Shown here piece by piece: positions 9,840-20,210 of a stretch of 64,000 bases of DNA. The DNA comes from Pedobacter sp. KBS0701 (GTDB lineage Bacteria; Bacteroidota; Bacteroidia; Sphingobacteriales; Sphingobacteriaceae), in NCBI RefSeq assembly GCF_005938645.2, contig NZ_CP042171.1:1178001-1242000 (forward strand). The letters run 5' to 3'. Position 1 is the stretch's first letter. The number at the start of each line of letters is the position of its first letter. The notes below the pieces were generated by a model. The model ran no database searches. It saw nothing but the letters and a program-made list of their open reading frames with translations, and was not told where the DNA came from. The position numbers and the translations under genes are program-made.

Positions 9840-11270
9840 ATGAAAGAGATCAATTTTAAATCGCTTATTATTACCCTTGTGGTTGGCGTGGCCATCTGGT
9901 TTATTCCTGTGCCCGATGGGGTTAAGCCCAATGCCTGGCATTTGCTGGCTATTTTTGTCGCCACCATTGTGGGGATCATTTCTAAAGCTGCATCCATGGG
10001 TACAATGGCCATAATTGGCATTACCCTTTGTGCAGGAACCCAGGTATTGGCGCCGGGCGATCCGGTTAAATCTATCCAGAATGCATTAAGCGGTTTTGGT
10101 AATTCTACGATATGGCTCATCGGTCTTGCCTTTTTTATTGCAAGAGGTTTTATCAAGACGGGCCTTGGTACCAGGATCGCCTATAGTTTTATCAGGATTT
10201 TTGGTAAAAGTCCATTAGGGTTGGCTTATGGTCTGAACACGGCCGATCTGATATTGGCTCCGGCCATTCCCAGTAATACCGCAAGAGCAGGAGGTGTGAT
10301 TTTTCCGATCATGAAATCTATTGCGGTAAATATGGGCTCAGTACCAGAAAAACCTGAAACACATCGCAAGATCGGTGCATTTTTAACTTTAAGCAGTTAC
10401 AATGCAAATATGATTACCTCGGTTATGTTTCTGACTGCTACTGCCAGTAACCCGATGGCGCAAAAGTTTGCAAAAGATCTCGGTGTCACCATCACCTGGG
10501 GAAGCTGGGCAATTGCAGCACTGGTTCCCGGATTGGTCTGTTTCCTTTTGGTTCCGCTTTTTCTTTATAAAGTATTTCCACCAGAACTTAAGGAAACCAA
10601 AGAAGCGCCGGCCATAGCAGCCAAACAGCTAAAGGAGATGGGGCCAATTACGATAAAGGAATGGTTAATGGTCGCAACCTTTATTATTCTTCTGGTGCTC
10701 TGGATATTTGGAAACCTGTTTGCAATAGATGCCACAACCGGTGCGCTGATTGGTCTCTGTATTCTGCTGTTGTGCGGGGTACTCACCTGGGAAGATGTCA
10801 AATCTGAAAAAGGCGCATGGGATACCATTGTCTGGTTTTCTTCTCTGGTAATGATGGGCTCATTTCTGAATTCACTTGGCTTCATCGGCTGGTTCGGCCA
10901 CCTGGTGGGCGGGCAAATGGCACATTTGAGCTGGCAACTGGCTTTTCCGGTCATCATACTGGTATACTCTTACTGTCACTATATGTTTGCCAGCGCTACC
11001 GCACAGGTAGCGGCTATGTACTCGGTATTTCTTGCCGTTGGAATTGCCGTGGGTGTACCTGGAACTATGCTGGCTATATTTTTAGGCGCCTGTGCATCGT
11101 TGATGGGTTCGCTGACACATTATGGCCATGGTCCTGCACCGATATTTTTTGGAAGTACCTATGTCGATCTTAAGGACTGGTGGAAACAGGGCTTTTTTAT
11201 GAGTGTGCTGTTTTTGTTGGTCTGGTTTCTGGTTGGCGGGGTATGGTGGAAGGTTATAGGTCTTTGGTAG
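9840..11270 (+). CDS. DASS-family (SLC13/CitT-like) dicarboxylate transporter
   Basis: 476 residues from ATG 9840, 11 nt after the porin stop. About 11-13 hydrophobic helices. The two halves of the DASS repeat are visible through the Ser-Asn-Thr motif in IPSNTARAGGVIFPI and the matching SATAQVAAMYS in the second half; these SNT-type loops bind carboxylate and Na+. The sequence is closest to the CitT/TtdT/2-oxoglutarate-malate translocator branch, which often works as an exchanger. Its place between fumC and sdhCAB supports C4-dicarboxylate import or fumarate/succinate exchange. Substrate and coupling ion cannot be read from the sequence. Confidence 0.88.
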   Translation: MKEINFKSLIITLVVGVAIWFIPVPDGVKPNAWHLLAIFVATIVGIISKAASMGTMAIIGITLCAGTQVLAPGDPVKSIQNALSGFGNSTIWLIGLAFFIARGFIKTGLGTRIAYSFIRIFGKSPLGLAYGLNTADLILAPAIPSNTARAGGVIFPIMKSIAVNMGSVPEKPETHRKIGAFLTLSSYNANMITSVMFLTATASNPMAQKFAKDLGVTITWGSWAIAALVPGLVCFLLVPLFLYKVFPPELKETKEAPAIAAKQLKEMGPITIKEWLMVATFIILLVLWIFGNLFAIDATTGALIGLCILLLCGVLTWEDVKSEKGAWDTIVWFSSLVMMGSFLNSLGFIGWFGHLVGGQMAHLSWQLAFPVIILVYSYCHYMFASATAQVAAMYSVFLAVGIAVGVPGTMLAIFLGACASLMGSLTHYGHGPAPIFFGSTYVDLKDWWKQGFFMSVLFLLVWFLVGGVWWKVIGLW

Positions 11271-11304
11271 CGATGGTTCGGAGCAAAATTATTTTATAAA
11301 AGAT

Positions 11305-11970
11305 ATGAAACAAACGACTTTAATATACAAACTGATCATGGCCACAACAGGACTTTTCCTGTGCTTCTTTCTGGTGATTCATCTGCTGGGAAACCTACAG
11401 CTGTTATTGCCCGAATCGCAGGCCAGAGAACAGTTCAACTGGTATTCACACCTGTTATCCGGGAACATCCTGATTAAATTTATATCTTATGTACTTTATC
11501 TTTCCCTGATCGGACACGCTGTTTATGCGCTGGTCATCACGAGAAAAAACATCAAGGCTAACGGTACAAAATATGTTTATGATAAGCGGAGTAAGGTAAG
11601 TTCATGGAACAGCCGGAATATGGGCGTACTTGGCACCATAATTCTCGTTTTTCTGATCATCCATTTTAAGGACTATTGGTATATATACAAGTTTGGCAAC
11701 CTGCCATTGGATGCAAAAGGGAATAAGGATTTATATGCCATTGTGGTCAGTTCGTTTCAGCAAGGATGGTATGTACTGATCTATGAAATCTCCTTTCTGG
11801 CGCTCGGCTTTCATTTGTTGCACGGTTTCTTTAGTGCCACTCGTACCGTGGGGCTTTATCATCCTAAATATGCAAAAGCAGTTCGCGTTTTCGGCTGGAT
11901 ATATACGTTCGCAATCACTTTTGGCTTCATGCAGATTCCAATTTACATTTATTTTAATTTCAATTTCTGA
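11305..11970 (+). CDS. sdhC: Succinate dehydrogenase/fumarate reductase cytochrome b subunit
   Basis: 221 residues with five hydrophobic helices and no signal peptide. Histidines sit in membrane segments as expected for the di-heme (B-type) anchor: FLVIHLLGN in helix I, GHAVYAL in helix [11 protein letters not shown] in helix III and [10 protein letters not shown] in helix IV. B-type anchors combine both membrane subunits in a single chain, and no separate sdhD is present here. The stop overlaps the next start by one base (TGATG), so translation is coupled to sdhA. Works with menaquinone in the inner membrane (family knowledge). Confidence 0.92.
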   Translation: MKQTTLIYKLIMATTGLFLCFFLVIHLLGNLQLLLPESQAREQFNWYSHLLSGNILIKFISYVLYLSLIGHAVYALVITRKNIKANGTKYVYDKRSKVSSWNSRNMGVLGTIILVFLIIHFKDYWYIYKFGNLPLDAKGNKDLYAIVVSSFQQGWYVLIYEISFLALGFHLLHGFFSATRTVGLYHPKYAKAVRVFGWIYTFAITFGFMQIPIYIYFNFNF

Positions 11971-13880
11971 TGATGGATTCTAAAATTCCTGCAGGCAATC
12001 TGGCTGATAAATGGAAAAATTATAAAGACAGTTCTAAACTGATCAATCCTGCAAACCGCAAAAAACTCGACATCATTGTTGTTGGAACGGGGCTTGCGGG
12101 TTCCTCCTGTGCAGCTACGCTTGCCGAGCAGGGCTACAATGTAAAATCTTTTTGCTTCCAGGATTCGGCCCGAAGAGCACATTCTGTTGCTGCACAGGGC
12201 GGGGTAAATGCGGCGAAGAATTATAAAAATGATGGCGACAGCGTTTACCGCATGTTCTATGATACGATTAAAGGTGGTGATTTCCGCTCGCGGGAAGCCA
12301 ATGTTTACCGCCTCGCTGAATGTTCACTTGCCCTGATCGATCAGGCTGTAGCACAGGGTGTGCCTTTCGCCAGGGAGTACGGCGGTTACCTGGGCAACAG
12401 GTCTTTTGGAGGCGTACAGGTTTCACGAACTTTTTATGCGCGCGGGCAGACGGGGCAACAACTCATGATTGGGGCCTATCAGGCCCTGATGAGGCAGGTA
12501 GCTGAGGGGAAAGTGAAAACGTATACCCGCCATGAAATGCTTGACCTTGTTCTCATCGATGGAAAAGCCAGAGGAATTATTGCCCGCAACCTCGGAACCG
12601 GGGAGATCGAACGCCATGCTGCCCACGCTGTAGTTTTAGCTACGGGTGGCTACGGAAAGGTATATTATCTTTCTACACTGGCGATGGGCTGCAACAGTTC
12701 TGCCATCTGGAGGGCCCATAAAAAGGGTGCTTATATGTCGGGAGTGAGCTGGATCCAGTTTCATCCAACCTGTTTGCCCCAGATTGGAGAAACCCAGTCT
12801 AAGTTGACGCTGATGTCAGAATCGCTACGGAACGATGGCAGAATCTGGGTACCAAAAAAGGCTGGTGATGATCGGGTACTGAACGATATTCCGGAAGACG
12901 AACGTGATTATTATCTAGAACGCCGTTATCCAGCTTTTGGTAACCTTTCACCAAGGGATATTTCCTCCAGGGCGGCGAAAGAGCGCATTGATGCCGGTTG
13001 TGGCGTTGGGCCAATGAAAAATGCCGTTTGCCTTGATTTTTCAAAAGCAATAAAGGAACAGGGCAGAGATAAGATTGAGGAAAAATACGGCAATCTTTTC
13101 AGGATGTACGATAAGATCAACGGGGTAGATGCCTATAAAGAACCTATGCTGATTTCGCCCGCTGCACACTTCACTATGGGCGGGCTCTGGGTAGATTATG
13201 ATCTTATGACCACTATTCCCGGACTATTTGCCCTGGGTGAGGCCAATTTTTCCGATCATGGTGCTAACAGGCTGGGTGCCAATTCTTTGCTTCAGTCCTG
13301 CGTTGATGGCTATTTTATTGCCCCATACACCATTCCAAATTACCTTTCGGGAGAACTTAAGTCTGAAATAATTACAACCGATCATCAGGCATTTGCAGCA
13401 GCTGAACAGTTGGTTAGAGAACAGCTTTCCAGGTTTTTAAACCTCAAAGGACATCTTTCCGCCGATCACTTTCACAAAACACTTGGTAAGCTGCTTTACG
13501 ATAAATGCGGGCTATCCCGGACCAGGCAGAGTTTGGAAGAGGCTATTCTAGATCTTCGGGCACTCAAAAAATCCTTCGATCACGAACTGAAAATCACAGG
13601 AGATGATCGGGTGAATTCAGAGTTGGAAAAAGCAGGCCGTGTTGCCGATTTTCTGGAACTGGGCGAACTAATGTGTTATGACGCCCTTCAAAGGGAAGAA
13701 TCATGCGGAGCCCATTTCAGGGAGGAATATCAGACTGCCGATGGGGAAGCTGTGCGCAACGATGAGGATTTTTGTTACGTTTCTGCCTGGGAATGGAAAG
13801 GGGAGGGCGTGAAACAGGAATTGCATAAAGAACCCCTCATTTTTGAAACCGTAAAGCTTACCGTTAGAAGTTATAAATAG
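11970..13880 (+). CDS. sdhA: Succinate dehydrogenase/fumarate reductase flavoprotein subunit
   Basis: 636 residues. The Rossmann motif [13 protein letters not shown] binds FAD; H71 in [11 protein letters not shown] is the expected covalent FAD attachment site. The active-site stretch [10 protein letters not shown] and the capping-loop/second FAD region [20 protein letters not shown] are intact. Length and sequence fit the B. subtilis/Bacteroides-type enzyme that pairs with the one-chain di-heme anchor. It oxidises succinate or reduces fumarate at the inner side of the cytoplasmic membrane. Two ATGs overlap at the start (11970 and 11973); the first gives the 1-nt overlap with sdhC. Confidence 0.95.
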   Translation: MMDSKIPAGNLADKWKNYKDSSKLINPANRKKLDIIVVGTGLAGSSCAATLAEQGYNVKSFCFQDSARRAHSVAAQGGVNAAKNYKNDGDSVYRMFYDTIKGGDFRSREANVYRLAECSLALIDQAVAQGVPFAREYGGYLGNRSFGGVQVSRTFYARGQTGQQLMIGAYQALMRQVAEGKVKTYTRHEMLDLVLIDGKARGIIARNLGTGEIERHAAHAVVLATGGYGKVYYLSTLAMGCNSSAIWRAHKKGAYMSGVSWIQFHPTCLPQIGETQSKLTLMSESLRNDGRIWVPKKAGDDRVLNDIPEDERDYYLERRYPAFGNLSPRDISSRAAKERIDAGCGVGPMKNAVCLDFSKAIKEQGRDKIEEKYGNLFRMYDKINGVDAYKEPMLISPAAHFTMGGLWVDYDLMTTIPGLFALGEANFSDHGANRLGANSLLQSCVDGYFIAPYTIPNYLSGELKSEIITTDHQAFAAAEQLVREQLSRFLNLKGHLSADHFHKTLGKLLYDKCGLSRTRQSLEEAILDLRALKKSFDHELKITGDDRVNSELEKAGRVADFLELGELMCYDALQREESCGAHFREEYQTADGEAVRNDEDFCYVSAWEWKGEGVKQELHKEPLIFETVKLTVRSYK

Positions 13881-13892
13881 TTAATTGTTAAA

Positions 13893-14648
13893 ATGTCTGT
13901 TATGAAATTACATTTGAAAATCTGGCGTCAGGAGCACAGGTTGGCTAAGGGAGATATGGTTGCTTACGAAGTTGATAATATCTCCCGGGACATGTCCTTT
14001 CTGGAAATGCTGGATCTGTTAAACGAAAGTTTAATCCAAAAAGGAGAACGGGTTATTGAATTTGACCATGACTGCAGGGAAGGTATCTGTGGCGCCTGTG
14101 GCATGATGATCAACGGCCGTGCACATGGGCCGCTGAAAGGAACAACTACCTGTCAGTTGCACATGAGAAGTTTTAAAGATGGACAGACCGTTTATATAGA
14201 GCCTTTCAGGGCAGCATCTTTTCCTGTATTGAGGGACCTGAAAATTGACCGTTCCGCCTTTGATCACATTATCCAGGCGGGTGGATATATTTCTGCCTCC
14301 ACCGGTCAGGCCCCGGAATCAAACAGCATTCCGGTTGCACATGGAATTGCGGAGGCAGCATTCGATGCAGCTGCCTGCATAGGATGTGGTGCATGTGTGG
14401 CAACCTGTAAAAATTCGAGTGCAGCGCTGTTTACTTCAGCCAAGATTTCCCATTTGGTACTTTTGCCCCAAGGCAAACCGGAATCAGCAGGCCGGGTAGT
14501 TGATATGGTTAACCAGATGGATTCGGAAGGCTTCGGTCACTGTTCCAACACCGAAGCATGCGAGGTAGAATGCCCACAGGAGATTTCTGTATTGCACATC
14601 GCACGTATGAATTATGAGTATGGTAAATCATTGCTTTTAAGAAAATAG
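13893..14648 (+). CDS. sdhB: Succinate dehydrogenase/fumarate reductase iron-sulfur subunit
   Basis: 251 residues. The [2Fe-2S] ligands are C61, C66, C69 and C87 ([10 protein letters not shown] plus TTTC). The C-terminal domain has [12 protein letters not shown] and [15 protein letters not shown] for the [4Fe-4S] and [3Fe-4S] clusters. It carries electrons between the flavin of SdhA and the hemes of SdhC. It lies 12 nt after sdhA. A second ATG at 13902 (MKLHLKIW) could be the true start. All cluster ligands are present, so the complex should be functional; whether it runs as dehydrogenase or reductase in the cell is not decidable from sequence. Confidence 0.95.
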   Translation: MSVMKLHLKIWRQEHRLAKGDMVAYEVDNISRDMSFLEMLDLLNESLIQKGERVIEFDHDCREGICGACGMMINGRAHGPLKGTTTCQLHMRSFKDGQTVYIEPFRAASFPVLRDLKIDRSAFDHIIQAGGYISASTGQAPESNSIPVAHGIAEAAFDAAACIGCGACVATCKNSSAALFTSAKISHLVLLPQGKPESAGRVVDMVNQMDSEGFGHCSNTEACEVECPQEISVLHIARMNYEYGKSLLLRK

Positions 14649-14667
14649 ACAGTTAATAATCAGCATC

Positions 14668-14895
14668 ATGTATAAGTTAGCGTTAGCTCACAGAATAGAG
14701 TTGGAAACCCGAAAACGGCTTCACGCTGTGAATGCGGAAGCATTTATAATTTTCAACTCTTGCATTACTTTCTTGCCTCAAAACCTGGAAGTAACCCTTT
14801 ATCCCGACCCGGAATTATATGATATAGATGCTACTGAATCGTTTCGGAAACAATTGCGTGATATTCATCAGCATGTTAAAGAAGATTTAATGTAG
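14668..14895 (+). CDS. Small uncharacterised protein
   Basis: 75 residues with no signal peptide or membrane segment; charged ends and a Cys-containing hydrophobic middle (FNSCITFLPQNLEV). It starts 19 nt after sdhB on the same strand, which suggests it belongs to the operon. I do not recognise the family. Composition (acidic C-terminus, helix-like DIHQHVKEDLM) is compatible with a real small protein, but a chance frame cannot be excluded. Confidence 0.45.
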   Translation: MYKLALAHRIELETRKRLHAVNAEAFIIFNSCITFLPQNLEVTLYPDPELYDIDATESFRKQLRDIHQHVKEDLM

Positions 14896-15325
14896 TATTC
14901 GAAGTAAACATAGGCTAAAAACGGCCTGACTGACTTAATTGTTTAGCATGTGAATCGGTTCATATAAAAACGAGAAACTGCCTGATCGCTTGTAAAGTGC
15001 CACAATTTGGATGCTTAATATCAATATTTTGCCGCTTTTTGCTAATATCCGATCAGAATGGATGCCTTTTGTGGTGTATATTAAATATTACATATTTTTT
15101 ATACAACACTGTAATAATCCCCGGATTAAAGTGGGCCCACGCCTTACCAATTTATTCTGAATGTGGAGGTGTATTGTAAAATCTTTTATTTTAAGTATTA
15201 ACCCATCATAAAAATATTTTTCACGAAAAGCCTGCTGATCTTCTGAAGGAATCACCCCTCTAAAGATGAGTACGCTGTGTGATGAAATTTCATCAATCTA
15301 TAAACCTAATCAACCAAAAACCAAA
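14896..15325. other. Intergenic, about 430 nt, nothing recognised
   Basis: Spacer after the sdh operon. No strong terminator hairpin with a T-run is visible. It must hold the promoter of the lipoprotein gene at 15326. No conserved RNA or small gene was recognised. Confidence 0.4.
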
Positions 15326-16714
15326 ATGAAAAAACAAATTTTATTATTCCTGATCATTGTATTGTTATCAGGCTGTAAAGAGGAATTTAACTCCATTCAG
15401 CCCACCCCGCTAACTAAGCCGCAAAATCAGGCCAGAATAGCAGCGGTTGCAGCTGCTGCTGCTCCCGAAGTCTATATTCCGCAGGAACTCAGTTCGAATG
15501 ATTTTAATAATTCGGCCAGCACATGGAGTTGGTCAAGATCCCGCTCTTCCGATCACTTTATTGTTTTCTGGGCTAAACCCTATGGCAGTAACGATCCAAA
15601 TTCGACCGCTGTACCAGCAGCATATCGGGTGAACATTACCGACCTGCTGAGCAAAGCGGAAGGCTTTTTTCAATTAAATGTAACTCAATTAGGTTTTGCT
15701 AATTTGGCTACATCTAAGCTGAATAGATACAAGATGATGATCTTTATCAATTATCAAACGGAATGGCTGGCTACTGGTTCTGGCTATGATAACGTAATTG
15801 GTGCCCTTTGGGTTAGCCCGGCTACCATGCAGCCGGTTGGTCATGTCATCGGTCATGAGATTGGACATTGTTTCCAATATCAGGTTTTTGCTGACCAGGG
15901 TGTTGGCGGGTTCCGCTATGGGTTTGGTGGCAATGGTGGTAACGGATTTTGGGAACAAACGGCTAATTTCCAGGGATTCCAGAGCTATCCTTCGACGGTT
16001 TTTACCGCATACGATTTCACCGTTTACAAGGATAATTACCACCGACATGTTCACCATGAATGGTATCGTTATGCCAGTTACTTTATTCTCTACTATTGGG
16101 AATTTAAAAGAGGGCGCGATTTTGTCGGAAAATTATGGCGTGAGTCTCGCCAACCGGAAGATCCAATCCAGGCATATATGAGGCTTAATGGTATTAATGT
16201 GGCTACTTTTAATGGAGAAATCTACGATCAGGCCGTAAGATTTGTGACCTGGGATATTCCTTCACTCCGGACTTACGGTACCAATTACCATGGTGCTCAA
16301 ACGTGGAACTATACAAGGCTGACTGACGGAAGCTACCAGGTAGCATATAATCGTGCTCCAGGCACTACTGGTTACAATGTTATCCCTTTAACTGTTCCTG
16401 CCGCAGGTACGGTTGTATCAACCGTGTTTACCGGTATGGTTAATGCGCCCGGGTATAATCAGGTGGCAAATCCGGCAAGAGCAGGTTGGCGCCATGGATA
16501 TGTTGCACTTTTAAATACAGGAGAACGCAGGTATAGCGGCATGTGGACCAACAACGCAACGAGTAGCTTTACTGTGCCGGCTGGTACTGTAAAATTATGG
16601 TATGTAGTAACCGGAGCGCCGACTACCTATGCACCACACCCATGGGATGAAAACGAAGCCAATGATGACCAATGGCCTTACAAGGTGAAATTCACGAACA
16701 GCTCCGTGTTGTAA
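15326..16714 (+). CDS. Lipoprotein with HExxH motif (putative metallopeptidase-like)
   Basis: 462 residues from ATG 15326; the 20 codons upstream in frame lack protein character, and the signal peptide starts here. Lipobox LLSGC17 gives an outer-membrane or periplasmic lipoprotein. A low-complexity Ala stretch follows (about residues 42-50). H177-E-I-G-H181 in HVIGHEIGHCFQYQ is a classical zinc-binding HExxH, with a possible third ligand in GFWEQTANFQ about 40 residues on. The C-terminal third is beta-rich (about 350-462), as in adhesion or carbohydrate-binding modules. The layout resembles DUF6055-like secreted proteins, but I am not certain of that family. Monocistronic, with its own terminator at 16755. 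Confidence 0.65.
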   Translation: MKKQILLFLIIVLLSGCKEEFNSIQPTPLTKPQNQARIAAVAAAAAPEVYIPQELSSNDFNNSASTWSWSRSRSSDHFIVFWAKPYGSNDPNSTAVPAAYRVNITDLLSKAEGFFQLNVTQLGFANLATSKLNRYKMMIFINYQTEWLATGSGYDNVIGALWVSPATMQPVGHVIGHEIGHCFQYQVFADQGVGGFRYGFGGNGGNGFWEQTANFQGFQSYPSTVFTAYDFTVYKDNYHRHVHHEWYRYASYFILYYWEFKRGRDFVGKLWRESRQPEDPIQAYMRLNGINVATFNGEIYDQAVRFVTWDIPSLRTYGTNYHGAQTWNYTRLTDGSYQVAYNRAPGTTGYNVIPLTVPAAGTVVSTVFTGMVNAPGYNQVANPARAGWRHGYVALLNTGERRYSGMWTNNATSSFTVPAGTVKLWYVVTGAPTTYAPHPWDENEANDDQWPYKVKFTNSSVL

Positions 16715-16754
16715 GACATCGCTAAATAATACATTTTATGTAAATTAAGGTTAG

Positions 16755-16786
16755 GCCGTCTCAAATTTGTTGAGGCGGCTTTTTTT
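16755..16786 (+). terminator. Rho-independent terminator
   Basis: GCCGTCTCA pairs with TGAGGCGGC (9 bp, one G-U), followed by a run of seven T. It lies 40 nt downstream of the HExxH lipoprotein stop. Confidence 0.8.
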
Positions 16787-16967
16787 ACGTTAGCCTGGTA
16801 ACTTCTTTAAGAATGCTTGCCTGTCACCCTGGCCAGATCAATTACGACAGGAGATTACCGGAATTTAATATTGAAAATCTCAATTTAATTCATCATCCGG
16901 TCGATTCCTTTTTTGCTTTTCCCGTTAGTAATACTTATTATTGATTACACACAAAAACAATACACAG

Positions 16968-17687
16968 ATGAAACGTTTACAAGTAAAGAAGGGGTATTTT
17001 CTGATGCCCTTCGTAAGGAGTATGATATGCTTACTACTCACCAGCTGGCTAGTGCCGGCAAATGCACAATTTTCGGGAGATCGAAATGAAAAGGAGTATT
17101 ATAACAGGATCTTTTCTATACTTAATGGAAGAATAGGGCCTATTGGTAATACTGATGTCACCTATTACACCGGAGATTTTTACCCGGAAATTAAAGGTAA
17201 GATAAAATCTATTGGCAATACTGATATCACCTATTACACGGGAGATTTTTATCCGGAAATTAAAGGTAATGTAAAATCTTTTGGGAAAACTAATATTACC
17301 TATTACACCGGAGACTTTTACCCGGAAATTAAAGGTAGGATAAAATCAATAGGTACAATAGATTTGATTTACTACACCGGAGATTTTTATCCTGAGCTTA
17401 AGGGAAAGCTAAAATCAGTAGGTAAAACTGGGGTGACCTATTACACCGGAGACTTCTATCCAGAAATTAAAGGTAAACTTAAGGCTGTTGGCGATACGAA
17501 TATTACTTATTATACAGGAGACTTTTATCCAGAGCTTAAAGGTAAACTAAAAGCTGTTGGCGATGCCGAGATCATTTATTACACCGGAGATTTTTATCCA
17601 GAGCTTAAAGGTAAAGTAAAATCAGTGAATGGGAGTTTTCCTGAAAGCATTTTGTTCCTTTTTCCCGAACTGGGCATAACCAATTAG
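16968..17687 (+). CDS. Secreted protein of seven tandem 23-residue repeats
   Basis: About 239 residues from ATG 16968 (MKRLQVKK); an in-frame ATG at 16941 is less likely because the signal peptide begins later. Signal peptide to about NAQ. After a 30-residue lead the protein consists of seven units of 23 residues, each with the core YYTGDFYPE followed by I/LKGK-(I/V/L)K-(S/A)-(I/V)G. The alternation of aromatic, Gly and Lys residues suggests a closed or open beta-solenoid or flower-like repeat fold. Related but less regular IGN-x-I-x-YY repeat proteins exist in other Bacteroidota (my recollection). Function unknown; probably exported to the periplasm or surface. Confidence 0.7.
   Translation: MKRLQVKKGYFLMPFVRSMICLLLTSWLVPANAQFSGDRNEKEYYNRIFSILNGRIGPIGNTDVTYYTGDFYPEIKGKIKSIGNTDITYYTGDFYPEIKGNVKSFGKTNITYYTGDFYPEIKGRIKSIGTIDLIYYTGDFYPELKGKLKSVGKTGVTYYTGDFYPEIKGKLKAVGDTNITYYTGDFYPELKGKLKAVGDAEIIYYTGDFYPELKGKVKSVNGSFPESILFLFPELGITN
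17142..17630 (+). repeat. Seven coding tandem repeats of 69 nt
   Basis: Period is 69 nt (23 codons). Copies differ mostly at third codon positions and at a few variable residues just before YYTG, which indicates selection on the protein rather than a recent DNA-level expansion. The central codons for TGDFYPE are nearly identical in all seven. Confidence 0.85.
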
Positions 17688-17772
17688 CATGTTGAGGAGG
17701 TCGAAAATAAAGGATGGTACCGGTAGTGGTGTTAAGCTTAGCATGATCGTATTTAAATTCTAAACAAAAAAT

Positions 17773-18005
17773 AGGCTGCCTCATAAATAGAGAATTGTTA
17801 TCCTGAGGGGGGAATTTATTTATAAAATCAATATGAGTGACGTAGAATCGTTTTTTCTTGTCCTGCGGCGCTGTCTTGCCTCGGCTACCGATGAAAAATC
17901 GGTACAGGTCCGCCGCCGCCGAAGGGATCTTTCTTTTTGGTGTCAAAAAGAAACAAAAAACACCGGCTGAAAATTTTTCTTTCGAAGTTAGTAGGTTGGC
18001 TTGGG
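17773..18005. repeat. Dispersed intergenic repeat, copy A
   Basis: Non-coding element that recurs at 28231-28575. A 44-nt core at 17884-17927 is identical in both copies. It starts with GGCT, contains the hairpin ACCGAT-GAAAA-ATCGGT and ends in CGCCGCCGCCGAAGGG. Flanks are similar but diverged, including a purine-rich arm and a TTCGAAG-T-AGT-GGTTGG tail. Open frames across it are not conserved between the copies, so it is not a gene. Confidence 0.75.
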
Positions 18006-18216
18006 CAGTACAGCCCGAAAAATTTGTTAGGCCGGATTTAGGTAGAACGCGGATATCGTGCTATGGCCTAGCTGGGTGGAAATACTAAGGCAATTAAGTG
18101 CTGATTAATAATGACTTGTAAAATAACGTCAATGGTAGAGGTTAGAATTTTTCGAATACATCGGCGCGTTGATGACAGATATACAAGGGCGTCCTAATAA
18201 AGTACATTAATTTTAA

Positions 18217-18237
18217 AACATTAATCGAACTCAGGTT
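18217..18237. repeat. Short repeat CATTAAyCGAACTCAGG, copy A
   Basis: A 21-nt stretch matching 47255-47275 at 20 of 21 positions. Both copies lie in gene-free spacers. Probably part of an intergenic repeat family. Confidence 0.5.
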
Positions 18238-18255
18238 GGTATTTAAATCCTGAAC

Positions 18256-18297
18256 AAAAAAGAGGCAAAATTCTTTTAAAGATTTTTGCCCCTTTTT
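18256..18297 (-). terminator. Hairpin terminator, probably bidirectional
   Basis: GGCAAAA at 18264-18270 pairs with TTTTGCC at 18284-18290, extended by A-run/T-run arms on both sides. It lies just beyond the 3' end of the broken metalloprotease gene at 18315 (minus strand). Confidence 0.65.
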
Positions 18298-18314
18298 ACT
18301 TTCCAAATCGCTGT

Positions 18315-20017
18315 TTATTTTTCTGGATCCAGCACCTGGTTTATCGTCCGTACAATATCCTGCAGGTGGTATTTCTCCAAACCCTCACGTTTCGGAAGCA
18401 CGGCTTCAATATCGCCTTTGAGTTCTGTTAAATGCATTTTTACCAGTGTAGAAATGTCATTCGCCTGCACATCAACGATATTGTATTGCTGCATTTGTTG
18501 TGCGGTGTAGCCTCCTGCAGCTGTTGCTGTCAGCATTTTTTTCAGGTTATCCACATAAGCTTTCTGGAGGTTACGGCGGTAAAGGTCAATTTGCTGACCA
18601 TCATAAAGCTCAGACCACACACCTTTTTTCATATCAGAAAAAAGTTCGTCTATGGTATAGGTTGGGGTTTTGCTTAGCGTGGCATTGAGCAATTTATTTA
18701 ATGAGCTGACTCCCATAACACTGCCCAGCATATCTTTTTGATAATTTAATATCAACCGGGTCGGATCGGTAGCGATTTTGCCTGATAAGGAACCCTCAAT
18801 TAACCAGGTTGGTGTGTGGAACAACTGCTGGTTCAAAAAGGAAACGGCCTGCTTTTGAATCTGGGCCGGTACATTTTTATACACCAAACCTGGCTCATCA
18901 ACAGTCTTTAAATCCGTATAAACCCCGGCGATGTTTTTTGCAACGTGTCCCAGGTAACGTCTGTACTGACTGGCGACTTCGGCATACATTTCTTTTGCAT
19001 TTCCATAACCTTCATTTTCCTCTTTTGTCCATTCTATCAAATTGGGCAAATGCGTTTCAGGTTTCTGATGCCATACTCACTGGCCAGCATGGCATTGTCG
19101 CCCAAATCTTCGTTCTGGCTACGCGGATCGGAGGGGTCTGCCTCTGTTCCAAACCATAGTCTCGGATTTGCAGCCACACGTTTACTGATCATTTTACTCA
19201 ATGGCCCGTGTTCATCTTCAGCTTTGGTATACTGGGGCATCCATTTGTAGCCCCATTCAATAGCCCACTTGTCGTACTCTCCAATCCTCGGATAAATCCC
19301 TGCTTTCCCAATGTGATCTTCTGGCTGTGCTACGTAGTTAAAACGTGCATAATCCATAATTGATGGCGTATGTCCGTTGGCTTCTACCCATTTCTTGTTG
19401 CGCAACAGCTCAACCGGAACAGTAGAGGAAGAACCGTAGTTGTGCATCAAGCCCAAAGTATGGCCAACTTCATGCGAGGAAACAAAACGAATAAGATCCC
19501 CCATGAGCTGATCGTCAAACTTCTTTCTAGCCCTTGGATCTACCGCTGCGGCCTGGATAAAATACCATTTACTAAGAATGCTCATGACGTTATGGTACCA
19601 GTTCACATGGGTTTCCAGGATCTCGCCACTACGCGGATCGTGCACACTAGGTCCGCTGGCATTTGCAATTACCGAAGGTTTATAAACGATGGCACTATGG
19701 CGGGCATCATCAATGCTCCAGGTAGAATCTTTCGGCGCTTCCTTTGCAATGATGGCATTTTTGAAACCTGCCTTTTCAAAGGCAACCTGCCAATCGTTCA
19801 CACCTGCAATCAAATAAGGAACCCACTTTTTAAGGGTGGCAGGATCAATGTAGAAAATAATCTGTTTTTCAGGTTCTACCAGTTCTCCTCTTTTGTATTT
19901 TTCTACATCTGCAGCTTTGGGTTCCAGGCGCCAGCGCGTGATCATCACCTCACGTTTGATCCCTATCGGATTGGCATCAAAATCGACATAGTCGGCCGTA
20001 CTTTTCTTATCGTCCCA
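18315..20017 (-). pseudogene. Truncated and frameshifted metzincin (DUF5117-type zinc metalloprotease)
   Basis: Reading leftward from about 20017 the frame contains ITRWRLEP, a full metzincin site HEVGHTLGLMH (HExxHxxGxxH) and a Met-turn region SIMDYARFN. The sequence resembles the large (about 800+ residue) Bacteroidota zinc-dependent metalloproteases with DUF5117/DUF5118 domains. Three lesions are visible. The N-terminal half is absent. A TAG at 20018-20020 lies in the same frame. A 1-nt frameshift at about 19037-19049 separates NLKRI from PNLIEWTKEE. The C-terminal 244 residues are otherwise open to the stop at 18315. It cannot yield the normal protein. Confidence 0.85.
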
Positions 20018-20210
20018 CTATTCTTCTGACAGTGGTTGATGCCCTAAAACCAAAAAACAATTTTTAACATGAAGAGATATCTATTGATAGGTGGTGCATT
20101 CCTTCTAATTTTAAGCGGTAGCGGCTCCTAATTACACGCCAGAGTACCTAAAATACAGGTATTGGAAAGGTTAGCCCTCACTATCTGTAAGGGCTTAAAT
20201 TTAGTTTACC

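Noticed and set aside
17142..17630. CRISPR-like periodic repeat
   Set aside because: Period 69 nt with no unique spacers and codon-phased variation; it encodes a repeat protein.
17858..18088. Open frame inside the dispersed repeat
   Set aside because: The frame is not kept in the second copy at 28231-28575; the conserved thing is the DNA core, not a peptide.
20070..20132. Signal-peptide-like short frame (MKRYLLIGGAFLL...)
   Set aside because: Stops after 20 codons and nothing recognisable follows; at most the leftover 5' end of a lost gene.
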